From Siccirubricoccus phaeus (lineage in GTDB: Bacteria > Pseudomonadota > Alphaproteobacteria > Acetobacterales > Acetobacteraceae), in the NCBI RefSeq assembly GCF_008360935.1, contig NZ_SRXO01000007.1:186001-250000 (forward strand): DNA of 64,000 nt, read 5' to 3'. Both the position numbers and the translations under genes were made by a program. This document shows positions 32,798 to 41,321 of the stretch, one piece after another; position 1 is the first letter of the stretch; the number at the start of each line of letters is the position of its first letter. The notes beneath the pieces were generated by a model that had not been told where the DNA came from, did no database searches, and worked only from the letters and a program-made list of their open reading frames with translations.

Positions 32798-33210
32798 TCT
32801 GGATCCTCGCCGGGCTGTTGCTGCTGGTCGCGGAGCTGATCCTGCCGGGCATCTTCCTGCTCTGGGTCGGGCTGGCGGCGATCGGCACCGGGCTGGTGCA
32901 GATGGTGACCGTCACCACCTTCGCCATGGATGCGACCAGCTTCCTGGTGCTGCTGGGGGCCGGCATCTGGCTTTCCCTGACGTTGCGGCAGAGCCGGCCG
33001 CCGCGCGGGGCCCGGGTGAATGCGCCCGGCGCCGGGCTTATCGGCCGCAGCGGCATGCTGCTGCCGGTGGAACGGCACGGGCTGCGGGTGCGGATCGGCG
33101 ACAGCGACTGGCCGGCCCGCCTGCCACGGGACATGCGGGTGCCGGAAGGGCCGGTGCAGGTGCGGGTGGAAGGGGTGGACGGCACCACGCTGATCGTGAA
33201 GCCGGAATAG
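32782..33210 (+). CDS. NfeD-family membrane protein
   Basis: 142 aa. It starts MEPGLIWILAGLLLLVAELI, then two or three more hydrophobic segments to about residue 70, and ends with a small beta-barrel (OB-like) domain containing LIGRSGMLLPVERHGLRVRI and VRVEGVDGTTLIVKPE. This short form matches YbbJ, the partner of the SPFH protein QmcA. The two genes overlap by 16 bases and should be co-translated. Its exact role with the SPFH assembly is not known. Confidence 0.88.
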   Translation: MEPGLIWILAGLLLLVAELILPGIFLLWVGLAAIGTGLVQMVTVTTFAMDATSFLVLLGAGIWLSLTLRQSRPPRGARVNAPGAGLIGRSGMLLPVERHGLRVRIGDSDWPARLPRDMRVPEGPVQVRVEGVDGTTLIVKPE

Positions 33211-33274
33211 TATCCGGCCGCCGAAGGGGTGGGGTGGGCTTGAACCGGGGCCGGGGACGGGCAACATCCCCGGC

Positions 33275-33601
33275 ATGGACAATTTCCGGCAGCCCGGGCC
33301 GCACAGCCGGGATCACCATCCCCCGGTGCTCGACATGACGCCGGAAGGCGAGTTCCGCGACAGCCAGCCGCCGGCCGGTGCGGGCGGGTGGCTGGACCGC
33401 GCCCTGGCTCGGCTGGGCGGGGCAGCGCTGCTGGTCTCGCTGGTGACGGGCGGGCTGGTGCTGGCGGCGCTGGCCGTGCTGTTCGTCGGGCTGCTGCTGC
33501 CGGTCGCGATCATCGGCGGGCTGGTGGCTTTCGGCTCTCTCTGGTGGCGCATGCGACGTGGCGGGGGAAGGCCGGTCCGTTTCGTGGTGATGCGCCGCTG
33601 A
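33275..33601 (+). CDS. Small membrane protein, unknown function
   Basis: 108 aa, not recognised. A polar N-terminus with HSRDHHPPVLDMTPEGEFRD is followed by two hydrophobic segments (about residues 48-68 and 70-90) and a basic C-terminus ending RRGGGRPVRFVVMRR. It follows the SPFH/NfeD pair by 64 bp on the same strand and may belong to that operon. It appears coupled to a second membrane protein through a four-base overlap at 33598-33601. Confidence 0.55.
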   Translation: MDNFRQPGPHSRDHHPPVLDMTPEGEFRDSQPPAGAGGWLDRALARLGGAALLVSLVTGGLVLAALAVLFVGLLLPVAIIGGLVAFGSLWWRMRRGGGRPVRFVVMRR

Positions 33602-33942
33602 GCGGCGAGCCTCCATTTCAAATCGATCCGCGGCGGCTCTACGAGGTCGGCACCGACGGCGTGCCGCGCACCGACCATGCTTCGCCGCCGCAATGGCTGG
33701 ATGCGCGGCACCGGGCGCTGCTGGGCTGGGCGGCGCTCGGGGCCGTGGCGACAGGCGGGCTGGCGGGGTTGAGCGTCGCCTGCTTGGCGCTGGGGGCCCA
33801 GCGATGGGCAGCGGGCTTCGCCCTGGCGATGCTGGCAGCGGCGCCGCTGCTGGGCGTGGGGCCGGTGCTGGATTGGTGGCGGCATCGGCGGCCCTACCGG
33901 CAGCGCCACCGGCAGAGGCCGGGGGATTTCGGTGGGGCGTAG
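33598..33942 (+). CDS. Predicted two-helix membrane protein, unknown function
   Basis: About 114 aa, not recognised. The body reads FQIDPRRLYEVGTDGVPRTD and QWLDARHRALLGWAALGAVA, then two hydrophobic segments and a basic tail with DWWRHRRPYRQRHRQRPGD. No ATG, GTG or TTG fits a sensible N-terminus; a CTG at 33598 overlapping the stop of the preceding gene is listed, and a start farther in is possible. The tight position and alternating hydrophobic pattern argue that it is real, but confidence is modest. Confidence 0.45.
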   Translation: MSGEPPFQIDPRRLYEVGTDGVPRTDHASPPQWLDARHRALLGWAALGAVATGGLAGLSVACLALGAQRWAAGFALAMLAAAPLLGVGPVLDWWRHRRPYRQRHRQRPGDFGGA

Positions 33943-33971
33943 GGGCTATGGCAGTGCCGCCGCCCCTTCCC

Positions 33972-34140
33972 GGCGGAGGGCTCCGCCCTCTGCCATCAGC
34001 CCCCCGGACCCCTGACCCGAGTCGGCAGGTTGAACCGCAGACTCACACCGGGGTCCGGGGAGGGGTCCCCTCCCCGGCGGGGTCCAGGGGCGGCGCCCCT
34101 GGCGGGGGCTTGGGGGCAGAGCCCCCTGGCGGGGGCATGA
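33972..34140. repeat. Multi-hairpin repeat, family B copy 4, running into a coding region
   Basis: Hairpins: GGCGGAGGGC/GCCCTCTGCC with one mismatch (33972-33994), CCGGGGAGGGG/CCCCTCCCCGG (34055-34077) and CCAGGGGC/GCCCCTGG (34084-34102), then GGCGGGGGCTTGGGGGCAG. The same order, inverted, is present at 8909-9030. The part from 34043 onward is inside the 3' end of the luciferase-like gene on the minus strand. Confidence 0.75.
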
Positions 34141-35167
34141 GGTCGGAGCCCCCATCCATCCCGAACACCTCCGCCAGCAGCCGGTAGCTGCGCTGCCGCG
34201 CCGCCGGATCGTGGCAGGGGCTCAGCACCGCGATTTCCGCCGCGCCATGGGCGGCCGCCATGGCGTCCAGCTTCGCCTTCACCTGTTCCGGCGCGCCGAC
34301 CACCGCCTTCGCCCGCAGCCGCTCCAGGTATTCCCGCTCATGCGGCCGGAAGGGGTAGGCCTCGGCCTCCTCCACGCTCGGCAGCGGCGGGAAGCGTCCC
34401 GTGTCGCGGAACAGCCGCCACAGCTCGCGGGATTTGTACAGCCGCCAGGCCGCTTCCTCCGTATCCGCGGTCAGGGCGAAGACGCCCAGCGCGGCATGCG
34501 GCGCCGCCAGCCTTCCGGGCTTGCCGGGATGCGGCTGGAAATGCTCGCGGTAGAGCTGCATCACCTGCTCGCTGCCCTGGTCCGAAATGAAATGCGCAAA
34601 GCAGTAGGGCAGGCCGAAATAGGCGGCGAGCTGGGCCCCGTAATCCGAGGAGCCGAGGATCCAGACCTCCGGCCGGGTCGGAATCTGCGGGTTGGCGGCG
34701 ACCTGGCGGAAGGGGTGGCCCTCCGGCAGCCCGTCGCCCAGCCAGCCGAGCAGGTCCATGACCTGGTTGGGGAAGGCCTCGGCGGCCTCATTGGCCCTGG
34801 GATTCAGGGCGAAGGCGGTGCGGCCGTCGCTGCCCGGGGCGCGGCCGAGGCCGAGATCGATCCGCCCGGGGGCGATCGCCTCCGCCAGCCTGAACTGCTC
34901 CGCGACCTTCAGCGCCGAGTAATGCGGCAGCATCACCCCCGCAGTGCCCACCCTGATGCGCTGCGTGGTGGCGGCGATGGCCGCGACCAGCATCTCCGGC
35001 GCGCTGCCGGCATGGGAGTGGCTGTTGTGGTGCTCCGCCAGCCAGTAGCGGGCATAGCCCCATTGGTCGGCCAGCTTCGCCAGGGCCAGGGTCTCGCGGA
35101 TCGCCTCGTCGGCGCCGCGGCCAGAGGCGATGGTCGATTGGTCCAGGATGGCGAGGCAGAGGCTCAT
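34043..35167 (-). CDS. Luciferase-like (LLM class) flavin-dependent oxidoreductase
   Basis: 374 aa. It starts MSLCLAILDQSTIASGRGAD and has YARYWLAEHHNSHSHAGSAP, VGTAGVMLPHYSALKVAEQF and PEVWILGSSDYGAQLAAYFG, all typical of the group-1 bacterial-luciferase-like monooxygenases. These use reduced flavin and oxygen on unknown substrates. The family normally ends near SYRLLAEVFGM; here about 30 more residues follow, very rich in proline and glycine (for example PPPGGSAPKPPPGAPP), encoded by the family B repeat. The stop at 34043 thus seems to have been moved by insertion or growth of the repeat. Confidence 0.88.
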   Translation of the reverse strand: MSLCLAILDQSTIASGRGADEAIRETLALAKLADQWGYARYWLAEHHNSHSHAGSAPEMLVAAIAATTQRIRVGTAGVMLPHYSALKVAEQFRLAEAIAPGRIDLGLGRAPGSDGRTAFALNPRANEAAEAFPNQVMDLLGWLGDGLPEGHPFRQVAANPQIPTRPEVWILGSSDYGAQLAAYFGLPYCFAHFISDQGSEQVMQLYREHFQPHPGKPGRLAAPHAALGVFALTADTEEAAWRLYKSRELWRLFRDTGRFPPLPSVEEAEAYPFRPHEREYLERLRAKAVVGAPEQVKAKLDAMAAAHGAAEIAVLSPCHDPAARQRSYRLLAEVFGMDGGSDLMPPPGGSAPKPPPGAPPLDPAGEGTPPRTPV

Positions 35168-35194
35168 GGGGAAAGTCTGGCCCCGGGCGCCAGG

Positions 35195-35593
35195 CTAGGG
35201 AAGAGGATGCAGCGCCAGGCCGAGCGGCCCGGCCATGCGGGCGAAATCCCGGTCCTGCTGCAGCAGCGGCACGGCATGGGCGATGCACCAGCCGGCGATG
35301 ATGAGATCCGGCGTGTTGCGCGGGGTGATGCCGAGGCCGCGCAGCCGCCGGTACAGCGACGCGGCCCGCACCGCCTGGGCTTCGCCCAGCATCGGCGCCA
35401 GGGCGAAGCTGCGCAGCCAGGCCTCGACGGTCTGTGCTTTGGCCTCGGAGGAGGCGCCCCGCAGCACCTCGAGCAGGACGATGTCGCCGATGACCAGCGG
35501 CTCGGTGCCGGCCAGGCGGCGGAAAGCGGCAGTGGCGGGGGTTTCCTCCCGCTTCAGCACGCCGATCAGGACGGAGCTGTCGACGGCGATCAG
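35195..35593 (-). CDS. vapC: PIN-domain toxin VapC
   Basis: 132 aa if translation starts at CTG 35593, giving the canonical PIN start (M)IAVDSSVLIGVLKREETPA with the first acidic residue at position 4 or 5. Later motifs are EVLRGASSEAKAQ, PDLIIAGWCIAHAVPL and DRDFARMAG, which supply the remaining acidic active-site residues. PIN toxins are Mg-dependent RNases. A GTG at 35560 is the first conventional start but would remove the catalytic Asp, so the CTG, overlapping the vapB stop by four bases, is preferred. Expressed together with antitoxin VapB. Confidence 0.8.
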   Translation of the reverse strand: MIAVDSSVLIGVLKREETPATAAFRRLAGTEPLVIGDIVLLEVLRGASSEAKAQTVEAWLRSFALAPMLGEAQAVRAASLYRRLRGLGITPRNTPDLIIAGWCIAHAVPLLQQDRDFARMAGPLGLALHPLP

Positions 35594-35811
35594 CGGAGCG
35601 GCGCCTGGTCCTCATGGAGCCCGGCGGCGGGGCGGGGCTCCAGGCCCCAGGCCGGGTCGGCGCCCCACAAGGCCTCCGCCGCTTCCCGCTGCCGGGCCAG
35701 GCGGACCAGCAGGCGCAAGCCTTCCTCCACCGCGGCCTTCTTGGTGGAATGGCCGCCGCGGCGCATGGCCTCGGCGATCAGGCCGTCATCGATTTCGATG
35801 TTGGTGCGCAT
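35590..35811 (-). CDS. vapB: VapB-type antitoxin
   Basis: 73 aa. It begins MRTNIEIDDGLIAEAMRRGG and has STKKAAVEEGLRLLVRLARQ, the short ribbon-helix-helix-like pattern of VapB antitoxins that neutralise a partner PIN RNase and bind their own operator. The C-terminus (ALWGADPAWGLEPRP) would wrap the toxin. The ATG at 35811 is chosen because upstream residues fall in the operator palindrome. Its last codon overlaps the vapC start. Confidence 0.82.
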   Translation of the reverse strand: MRTNIEIDDGLIAEAMRRGGHSTKKAAVEEGLRLLVRLARQREAAEALWGADPAWGLEPRPAAGLHEDQAPLR

Positions 35812-35818
35812 GGGCGAA

Positions 35819-35846
35819 TGTGTACAGCTTGCGAGTGGAATACACA
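35819..35846. promoter_or_regulatory. Palindromic operator upstream of vapBC
   Basis: TGTGTA (35819-35824) and TACACA (35841-35846) form an inverted repeat with a 16-base spacer, about eight bases upstream of the vapB start. The position and half-site spacing of about two helical turns suit autoregulation by a VapBC complex. Confidence 0.5.
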
Positions 35847-35877
35847 AGAAGAATCTGCGGTGCCGGAACGACCTCCC

Positions 35878-37158
35878 TCAGAACGCCACCCGGCCGAACA
35901 CCGCCTGCAGCAGCGCATAGAGCGCGCCGCCCACAAGGAACCCCACCAGCGTCCCGTTCATCCGCACATATTGCAGGTCGCGCCCGACCCGCAGCTCGAT
36001 CTTCTCCGTCACCTGCGCCGTGTCCCAGCCCGCCACCACCTGGGCGATGAAGCCGGCAAGCTGCGCCCTTGCTGCCGGCAGCAGCCGCGCCACCACGCTC
36101 TCCGCCGCCCGGTTCAGCCGGGCGCGCGCGGCCGCGTCCTCCGCCAGCAGCGTACCGGCATTGGCGAAGGCGCCTTCCAGCAGCGCCACCACCCGGCCAT
36201 CCGGCCGGGCCGCATCGGCCTCCAGCGCCGCGCGCAGCCGGGCCCAGACATCGCCCAGCCAGGCCGCGACGCTCGGATGCGCCACCGCCTGGCGCATCGC
36301 CTTGCCGACCGCCGCCATCCGCTCCGGGTCGCTCTCCAGCTTCTCGATCTCGGCGGTCAGCCAGGCCTCGAAGGCCAGGCGGAGGTCGCTGTCCGCCGCC
36401 TCCATCCGCGTCAGCTCGGCGGTGACGGCGGCGAGCGCCCGGCGCGCCACCGTGGCGCCCAGCGCCCAGCCGACCAGGCGGCCGCCTTCCTCCCGCACCT
36501 TGGTCTCGATGGCGGTGCGAAGCTGGTCCTCCTTCTCCACCAGCAGAAGGCGGAGTTGGCCGATGGCGAGGTCGAACACCTCCTGGTGCCGCCCGCCGGC
36601 GAGCAGGGCGCGCAGGGCCCCGGCAAGCACCCGGGCGCCGCCGGCACCCCCCGCCAGCCGCGGCAGCAGCCGGCCGAGCAGCCGCCGGGCGCGGCCATCC
36701 TCCAGACTGGCCAGCAGGCGGGGCAGGGTGGCGGCCATGGCCTCGGCGGCGGGGCGGGCGGCGGCGGGGTCGGCCATGAAGCTGCGCAATATGCCGGCCA
36801 GGTCCAGCCTGCCGATCACCCTCGCCACCTCCGCCTCGGTGAAGACGTGGTTGGCGACGAAGCGGCCGAGACCCTGGCCCAGCCTCTCCTTCTGCCGCGG
36901 GATGATGGCGGTGTGCGGGATGGGCAGGCCGAGCGGCCGGCGGAACAGTGCCGTGACGGCGAACCAGTCGGCAAGGCCGCCCACCAGCCCGGCCTTGGCC
37001 GCGGCCTGCAGCAATTCGGTGGCATAGCCGGGGGGCAGGGCATAGCCGGCCAGCAAGAGGGCGGCCATCAGCGCCAGCAGCGAACTGGCGATGGCGCGGT
37101 GGCGGGCAAGGGCCACGCGCAGCGCGGCATCGGGGTCGGCGGCAGGCATCGGCCCCAT
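35878..37158 (-). CDS. DUF445 family membrane protein (YjiN-like)
   Basis: 426 aa. One or two hydrophobic helices near the N-terminus (residues 22-45, SSLLALMAALLLAGYALPPG) precede the diagnostic segment GLVGGLADWFAVTALFRRPL and PHTAIIPRQKERLGQGLGRF. A long helical body follows and a final hydrophobic helix near the C-terminus (GTLVGFLVGGALYALLQAVF). The family is conserved but functionally undefined; a role in membrane contact or envelope integrity is only suggested elsewhere. The gene stands alone between vapBC and a 411-bp spacer. Confidence 0.85.
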   Translation of the reverse strand: MGPMPAADPDAALRVALARHRAIASSLLALMAALLLAGYALPPGYATELLQAAAKAGLVGGLADWFAVTALFRRPLGLPIPHTAIIPRQKERLGQGLGRFVANHVFTEAEVARVIGRLDLAGILRSFMADPAAARPAAEAMAATLPRLLASLEDGRARRLLGRLLPRLAGGAGGARVLAGALRALLAGGRHQEVFDLAIGQLRLLLVEKEDQLRTAIETKVREEGGRLVGWALGATVARRALAAVTAELTRMEAADSDLRLAFEAWLTAEIEKLESDPERMAAVGKAMRQAVAHPSVAAWLGDVWARLRAALEADAARPDGRVVALLEGAFANAGTLLAEDAAARARLNRAAESVVARLLPAARAQLAGFIAQVVAGWDTAQVTEKIELRVGRDLQYVRMNGTLVGFLVGGALYALLQAVFGRVAF

Positions 37159-37294
37159 AGCTAGGCGAGCCGGCGGCGGCTGGGGAGGGGCGGCGGGCTT
37201 GCGCCAGGTAAAGATCGGCGGGGCGCTGCCCGCTGGACGCCCGGCATCCGCCCGCCGCCGGAGGATGGATCCGGCGCCGCGGACCCTGGTCTGA

Positions 37295-37477
37295 GAGCCT
37301 GTCTCAAAAGGGTCTGCGGCGTGTCTCGGGCGGTCTTTCCGCCCCTCGGGTCATGCGCCGGCGCGCTGTTCGCATGACCTCCCCGGCCTCGCCGATGCCA
37401 CCGGCATCGGCTGGCGCCGCCGCGGCAGCGCCGCGCCGCTCGCCGATCCGCCGCCGGGACCCTTTCGAGGCAGGCTC
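37295..37477. mobile_element. Small element with terminal inverted repeats (MITE-like)
   Basis: GAGCCTGTCTCAAAAGGGTC at 37295-37314 matches, with two mismatches in 20, the reverse complement of GACCCTTTCGAGGCAGGCTC at 37458-37477, giving a 183-bp unit. Inside are two nested palindromes, GGTCATGCG/CGCATGACC and GCCGATGCC/GGCATCGGC. There is no transposase gene. The outer repeat looks like an insertion-sequence end, but I could not identify a target duplication. The remainder of the 37159-37569 spacer holds GC-rich sequence and a fragment like a family B repeat end near 37530-37570. Confidence 0.55.
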
Positions 37478-37569
37478 CGAGTCTGCGGCCCGGGATTCAA
37501 CCAGCGAATTCATGGCAGGAATCCGGGGGGAAGCCTTCCCCAGGCGGGGGCGCCGCCCCCCGTCCCCCC

Positions 37570-38103
37570 TCACGCCGCCGCGCTGGCCCGCGCGATCGCC
37601 TCGACGATCAGCTTGCGCGCCTCCGCCGCATCGCCCCAGCCGAGCAACTTCACCCATTTGCCGGGCTCGAGATCCTTGTAGTGCTCGAAGAAATGCTGGA
37701 TCTGGTCGAGGGTGATCTGCGGCAGGTCGCTGTAGTTGTGAACCTTCTCGTAGCGCTTCGTCAGCTTCGGCGTCGGCACGGCAATGATCTTCTCATCCCC
37801 GCCGCCATCATCCTCCATCCGCAGCACGCCGATCGGACGGACATTGATGACCGCACCGGGCACGATCGGCCGGGTATTCGCCACCAGCACGTCGATCGGG
37901 TCGCCGTCATCGCTCAGCGTATGCGGAACGAAGCCGTAATTCCCCGGGTAGCGCATCGGCGTGTAGAGGAAGCGGTCCACGAAGAGCGTGCCCGCCGCCT
38001 TGTCCATTTCGTATTTGATGGGCTCGCCGCCGATCGCGACCTCGATGACGACGTTGACGTCCTCGGGGGGGTTCTTGCCGATCGGAATCGCGTCGATGCG
38101 CAT
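37570..38103 (-). CDS. ppa: Inorganic pyrophosphatase
   Basis: 177 aa, family I soluble pyrophosphatase. It begins [20 protein letters not shown] and shows the active-site segments [31 protein letters not shown] and the signature [19 protein letters not shown]. The Lys, Arg, Tyr and Asp residues needed for Mg2+ and pyrophosphate binding are all present. It drives biosynthetic reactions by hydrolysing pyrophosphate in the cytoplasm. The ATG at 38103 is the family start; frames reaching further upstream are not supported. Confidence 0.95.
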   Translation of the reverse strand: MRIDAIPIGKNPPEDVNVVIEVAIGGEPIKYEMDKAAGTLFVDRFLYTPMRYPGNYGFVPHTLSDDGDPIDVLVANTRPIVPGAVINVRPIGVLRMEDDGGGDEKIIAVPTPKLTKRYEKVHNYSDLPQITLDQIQHFFEHYKDLEPGKWVKLLGWGDAAEARKLIVEAIARASAAA

Positions 38104-38200
38104 GCGGCTCGTGCTCCATGGGGTATTGTGCGGCGCAGCATGTGCCGCAGCGCCGGCGCCAAGGCAATGGGGCCTCCACCCGGCCCTCTCGCCATGCTGC

Positions 38201-39631
38201 TCAGTCGCGCAGGGCGCGCCGGGCGGAATTCCGGATCGGGGCCCAGAGATAGGAAAGCGGGGTGCGCCGCTCGCCCAGGATATAGACCTCGGTCGGCATG
38301 CCGGCATTGACCCGCAGGTCGGGGAAGTGGTCGAGCATCGCCTGGTCCAGCTCGGCCCGCACGCTGAAGAAGCTGGTGCCCTGCGGATTCTGCTGCGCAT
38401 CCGCCCCCACGGTGATCACCTGGCCGGGAATCACCGGCAATTCGCGCATGCGGTAGGAGGTGAGGCGGACATTCACCCGCTGGCCGACCGCCACCTGCTC
38501 GATATCCGTCGGCGCCACCTGGGCTTCCACGATGAAACGGTCGCGCACCGGGACCAGGTCGAGGATGGGCTGCCCGGCGGCGATGCTGGCGCCCGGGGTG
38601 AAGGCCTGGATATTCGTGACCTTGCCGGCTTCCGGGGAGAGCACCTCGCGCCGGTTCAGCACGTCCTGCGCCGCGCGTAGCTGGGCGAGGGCGGTGGCGG
38701 TGCTGGCCTCCGTCGTCTGCAGATCCGTCGCGATGTCGGATAGCCGGGTAAGGTGCAGGGTCGCGAGCTGGCGCTCGGCCTGCGCCACCTGCTCGCGGAG
38801 CTGGCCCTCCTGCGCCAGGGCGGTCTGGATGGCGGAGGCGAAGGTCGCCTCGGTGCGCTGCAGTTCCAGCACGGTGAAGCGGGAGGCGAAGCCCTGCTGC
38901 AGCAGGCGGGAGAGGCCGGCGATCTGCTCCCGGGTCGAGCGCACCTGCAGCTCCGCCGCCTCGCGCTGGCCGCGCACGCCGGCGATCTGCTCCCGCACCT
39001 GGCTGATGGCGCGTTCCTGCACCGAGGCCTGGCCGTCATAGGTGTTCCAGCGAGCGGCGAAGAGCGCCTTCTCCGCCTCCAGCAGGGTGAGCACGGCGGG
39101 GAAGTCCACCGCGGCGCGCTGGACGTCGGGCGGGAAGGTGAAGCTGCGCTCCTCCGCCTGTTCCGCCCGCAGCCGGGCGATGCGGGCGCGGCCGCCCCAG
39201 TACTGGCTGCGCGCCTGGTCGGCCGTCGACTCGGCCTGGGTGACGTCGAGCTGCAGCAGCGGCTGGCCTTCCTCCACCACCGAGCCTTCCTGGACCAGCA
39301 TGGTCCGCAGGATGCCGGGCTCCAGCAGGTTCACCGTCTTCCGCCTTCCCTCGGGGATGAGCTGGCCGGTGGCGATGACCGATTTCTCCATCCGCGTCAT
39401 GGTCGCCCAGCCGAAGAAGGGCACCAGGGTCAGGCCGAGGGTCAGCAGCGCCATGCGGGCCACGCGCCCGACCGGCGGCGACTGCACCCGCGCCTCCAGC
39501 AGCTTTTCCACCGGGATAGGGGGAGGCAGGGCGGTGGGGCCGTTGCTTTCCGTCGCCGGGATCAGGGCGCGGCTCTGCTCCAGCCGCTGGTCAATCAACT
39601 CGCGCAAGGCTGGCCCCCATGATGTCGGCAT
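38201..39631 (-). CDS. Type I secretion adaptor (HlyD/PrtE family)
   Basis: 476 aa periplasmic adaptor (membrane fusion protein). One transmembrane helix lies near residues 62-78 ([17 protein letters not shown]), then [20 protein letters not shown], the lipoyl-type half, a long coiled-coil hairpin (about 150-320), and the second half with [20 protein letters not shown] and [20 protein letters not shown]. It bridges the ABC exporter in the inner membrane and an outer-membrane TolC-like channel, which is not encoded in this window. It overlaps the upstream ABC gene by 41 bases, so the start at 39631 could instead be slightly internal. Confidence 0.9.
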   Translation of the reverse strand: MPTSWGPALRELIDQRLEQSRALIPATESNGPTALPPPIPVEKLLEARVQSPPVGRVARMALLTLGLTLVPFFGWATMTRMEKSVIATGQLIPEGRRKTVNLLEPGILRTMLVQEGSVVEEGQPLLQLDVTQAESTADQARSQYWGGRARIARLRAEQAEERSFTFPPDVQRAAVDFPAVLTLLEAEKALFAARWNTYDGQASVQERAISQVREQIAGVRGQREAAELQVRSTREQIAGLSRLLQQGFASRFTVLELQRTEATFASAIQTALAQEGQLREQVAQAERQLATLHLTRLSDIATDLQTTEASTATALAQLRAAQDVLNRREVLSPEAGKVTNIQAFTPGASIAAGQPILDLVPVRDRFIVEAQVAPTDIEQVAVGQRVNVRLTSYRMRELPVIPGQVITVGADAQQNPQGTSFFSVRAELDQAMLDHFPDLRVNAGMPTEVYILGERRTPLSYLWAPIRNSARRALRD

Positions 39632-41321
39632 CCTGCTCCGCAGGGCGTAGCTGCCATTCGCCGTTCTTCGCCAGCAGCAGGCGGAGATCGGTCAGGTCGT
39701 TCCAGGTGCGCGGCTCATGCGTCACCAGCAGCACCACGGCGCCGCGGGCTTTGGCCTCCTCCACCGCGCGCCGCATCAGGCCGCGGGTCTGGCCATCCAT
39801 GCCCACCTCCGGCTCGTCCAGCACCAGCAGCCGGGGCTGGCGGTAGAGGGCGCGGGCCAGGCCGATCAGCCGGCGCTGGCCGGCGGAAAGCCCCGATGTG
39901 GCGCCGGACGGCGTCTGGTAGCCGAGCGGCAGCCGGCCGATCATCTCATGCGCCCCGGCGGCGCGGGCGGCGGCCACCACATCGGCCGCCACCGCCTCCG
40001 GTCCACGGCCGATATTGCGGAAGATATCGCCTTCCAGGAGCTGCACATCCTGCGGCAGATAGCCGATCCGGGGGCCGAAGGCGGCACGGTCGCAATGCCA
40101 GGTGTCCTGCCCGTCCAGCAGCACCCGGCCGGAGGTGGGCGGCATCAGCCCGAGCACCAGGCGGAGCAGGGTGGATTTGCCGACGCCGTTCGGCCCCTGC
40201 ACCGTCATCATCGTGCCCGGCGCGACGCGCAGCCCGATGCCCTGCAGGATCGGCCGCTTGCGGCCTTCCGGCCAGAAGCCGAGCTCCTCGATAAGCAGGC
40301 CGGTCGCCGCCTCGGGCTCCGGCGGGCGTACCGGCGGCTCGCCGTCCCGCCGCATGGTCCGGCGCAGCCGCTGCCAGGCCTGCATGGCATGGCCCCAGCT
40401 CGACCAATTCTGGAACAGGGTGGAGAAGGGATGGGTGGCGGCGCCCATGGTGAAGGTGATGGCCAGCAGGAGCCCGGCCGTCGCGCCATTCTCGATGACC
40501 TGCCAGATGCCGTAGAGGAAGGCGGTCATCAGCACGAGCTGCGAGATGAAATGGTCCAGCTCATGCATGGTGTCGGAGCGGTGCTGGCTGGCATCCTCGG
40601 CATCCAGCGCAGCGGTGTATTTCGCCTGCCAGCGGAGCAGCGTGGCCGGCAGCAGCCCGAGGCCGCGCACGGTGTCCGGATGCAGGAACTGGCTGCCCAG
40701 CTCCGCCTGGGCGGCATCCAGCCGGTCGCGGCTGCGCCGCATCAGCCGGCGCGTGGTCAGCACCAACAGGGCGCCCATCGAGGCCGAGAGCGCGATGCCG
40801 ACAAGCCCGATCACCCCCAGCCAGAAATCCAGGTAGAACATCAGCGCGACGGCGCCGACCGCACCGGTCAGGTCGAGCAGCGCGGCCGGGGTGCGGCCGG
40901 AGAAGAAGCGCTGCACCGTCGAGATGTCGCGCAGGATGGGCAGGGCGGAGCCGGCATCGGTGCGGACCGCGTTGCGCACCGCCGCCTGCATCGCCTCGAG
41001 CTTGAGGCGGAGGCCGAAGCGTTCGGCCGCGGCGGTCAGCATGATGGTGCGGAAATGGCCGGCCACGCTGCTGATCACGACCATCCCGACGAAGATCAGG
41101 CTGAGCGCGGCCAGTGTGTCCATGTTCCGGCTCTCGATCACCCCATCCATCATGTGCTTCATGTAGAGGATGCCGGCGATGAAGCCGAGTTGCTGCGCCA
41201 GGGTGAGGAGCAGCAGCACGAAAAGGGTGAAGGCCGTGACGCCAAACTGGCTGGGCCGGAGCGGCGCGGTGCGGTCGGGGCCGATGGCCGGCGCCCTGGC
41301 GGGCAGGGTGGTTACGCTCAT
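39591..41321 (-). CDS. Type I secretion ABC transporter, permease-ATPase 1
   Basis: 576 aa half-transporter with about six N-terminal membrane helices (to about residue 310) and a C-terminal nucleotide-binding domain. Walker A is GPNGVGKSTLLRLVLG, the signature LSAGQRRLIGLARAL, Walker B LLVLDEPEVGMD and the H-loop LLVTHEPR. There is no N-terminal peptidase-like domain, as in PrtD-type exporters of RTX proteins. The stop region overlaps the HlyD gene and the start overlaps the next ABC gene by four bases. It differs in sequence from ABC 2, so the two may pair as a heterodimer. Confidence 0.88.
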   Translation of the reverse strand: MSVTTLPARAPAIGPDRTAPLRPSQFGVTAFTLFVLLLLTLAQQLGFIAGILYMKHMMDGVIESRNMDTLAALSLIFVGMVVISSVAGHFRTIMLTAAAERFGLRLKLEAMQAAVRNAVRTDAGSALPILRDISTVQRFFSGRTPAALLDLTGAVGAVALMFYLDFWLGVIGLVGIALSASMGALLVLTTRRLMRRSRDRLDAAQAELGSQFLHPDTVRGLGLLPATLLRWQAKYTAALDAEDASQHRSDTMHELDHFISQLVLMTAFLYGIWQVIENGATAGLLLAITFTMGAATHPFSTLFQNWSSWGHAMQAWQRLRRTMRRDGEPPVRPPEPEAATGLLIEELGFWPEGRKRPILQGIGLRVAPGTMMTVQGPNGVGKSTLLRLVLGLMPPTSGRVLLDGQDTWHCDRAAFGPRIGYLPQDVQLLEGDIFRNIGRGPEAVAADVVAAARAAGAHEMIGRLPLGYQTPSGATSGLSAGQRRLIGLARALYRQPRLLVLDEPEVGMDGQTRGLMRRAVEEAKARGAVVLLVTHEPRTWNDLTDLRLLLAKNGEWQLRPAEQDADIMGASLARVD

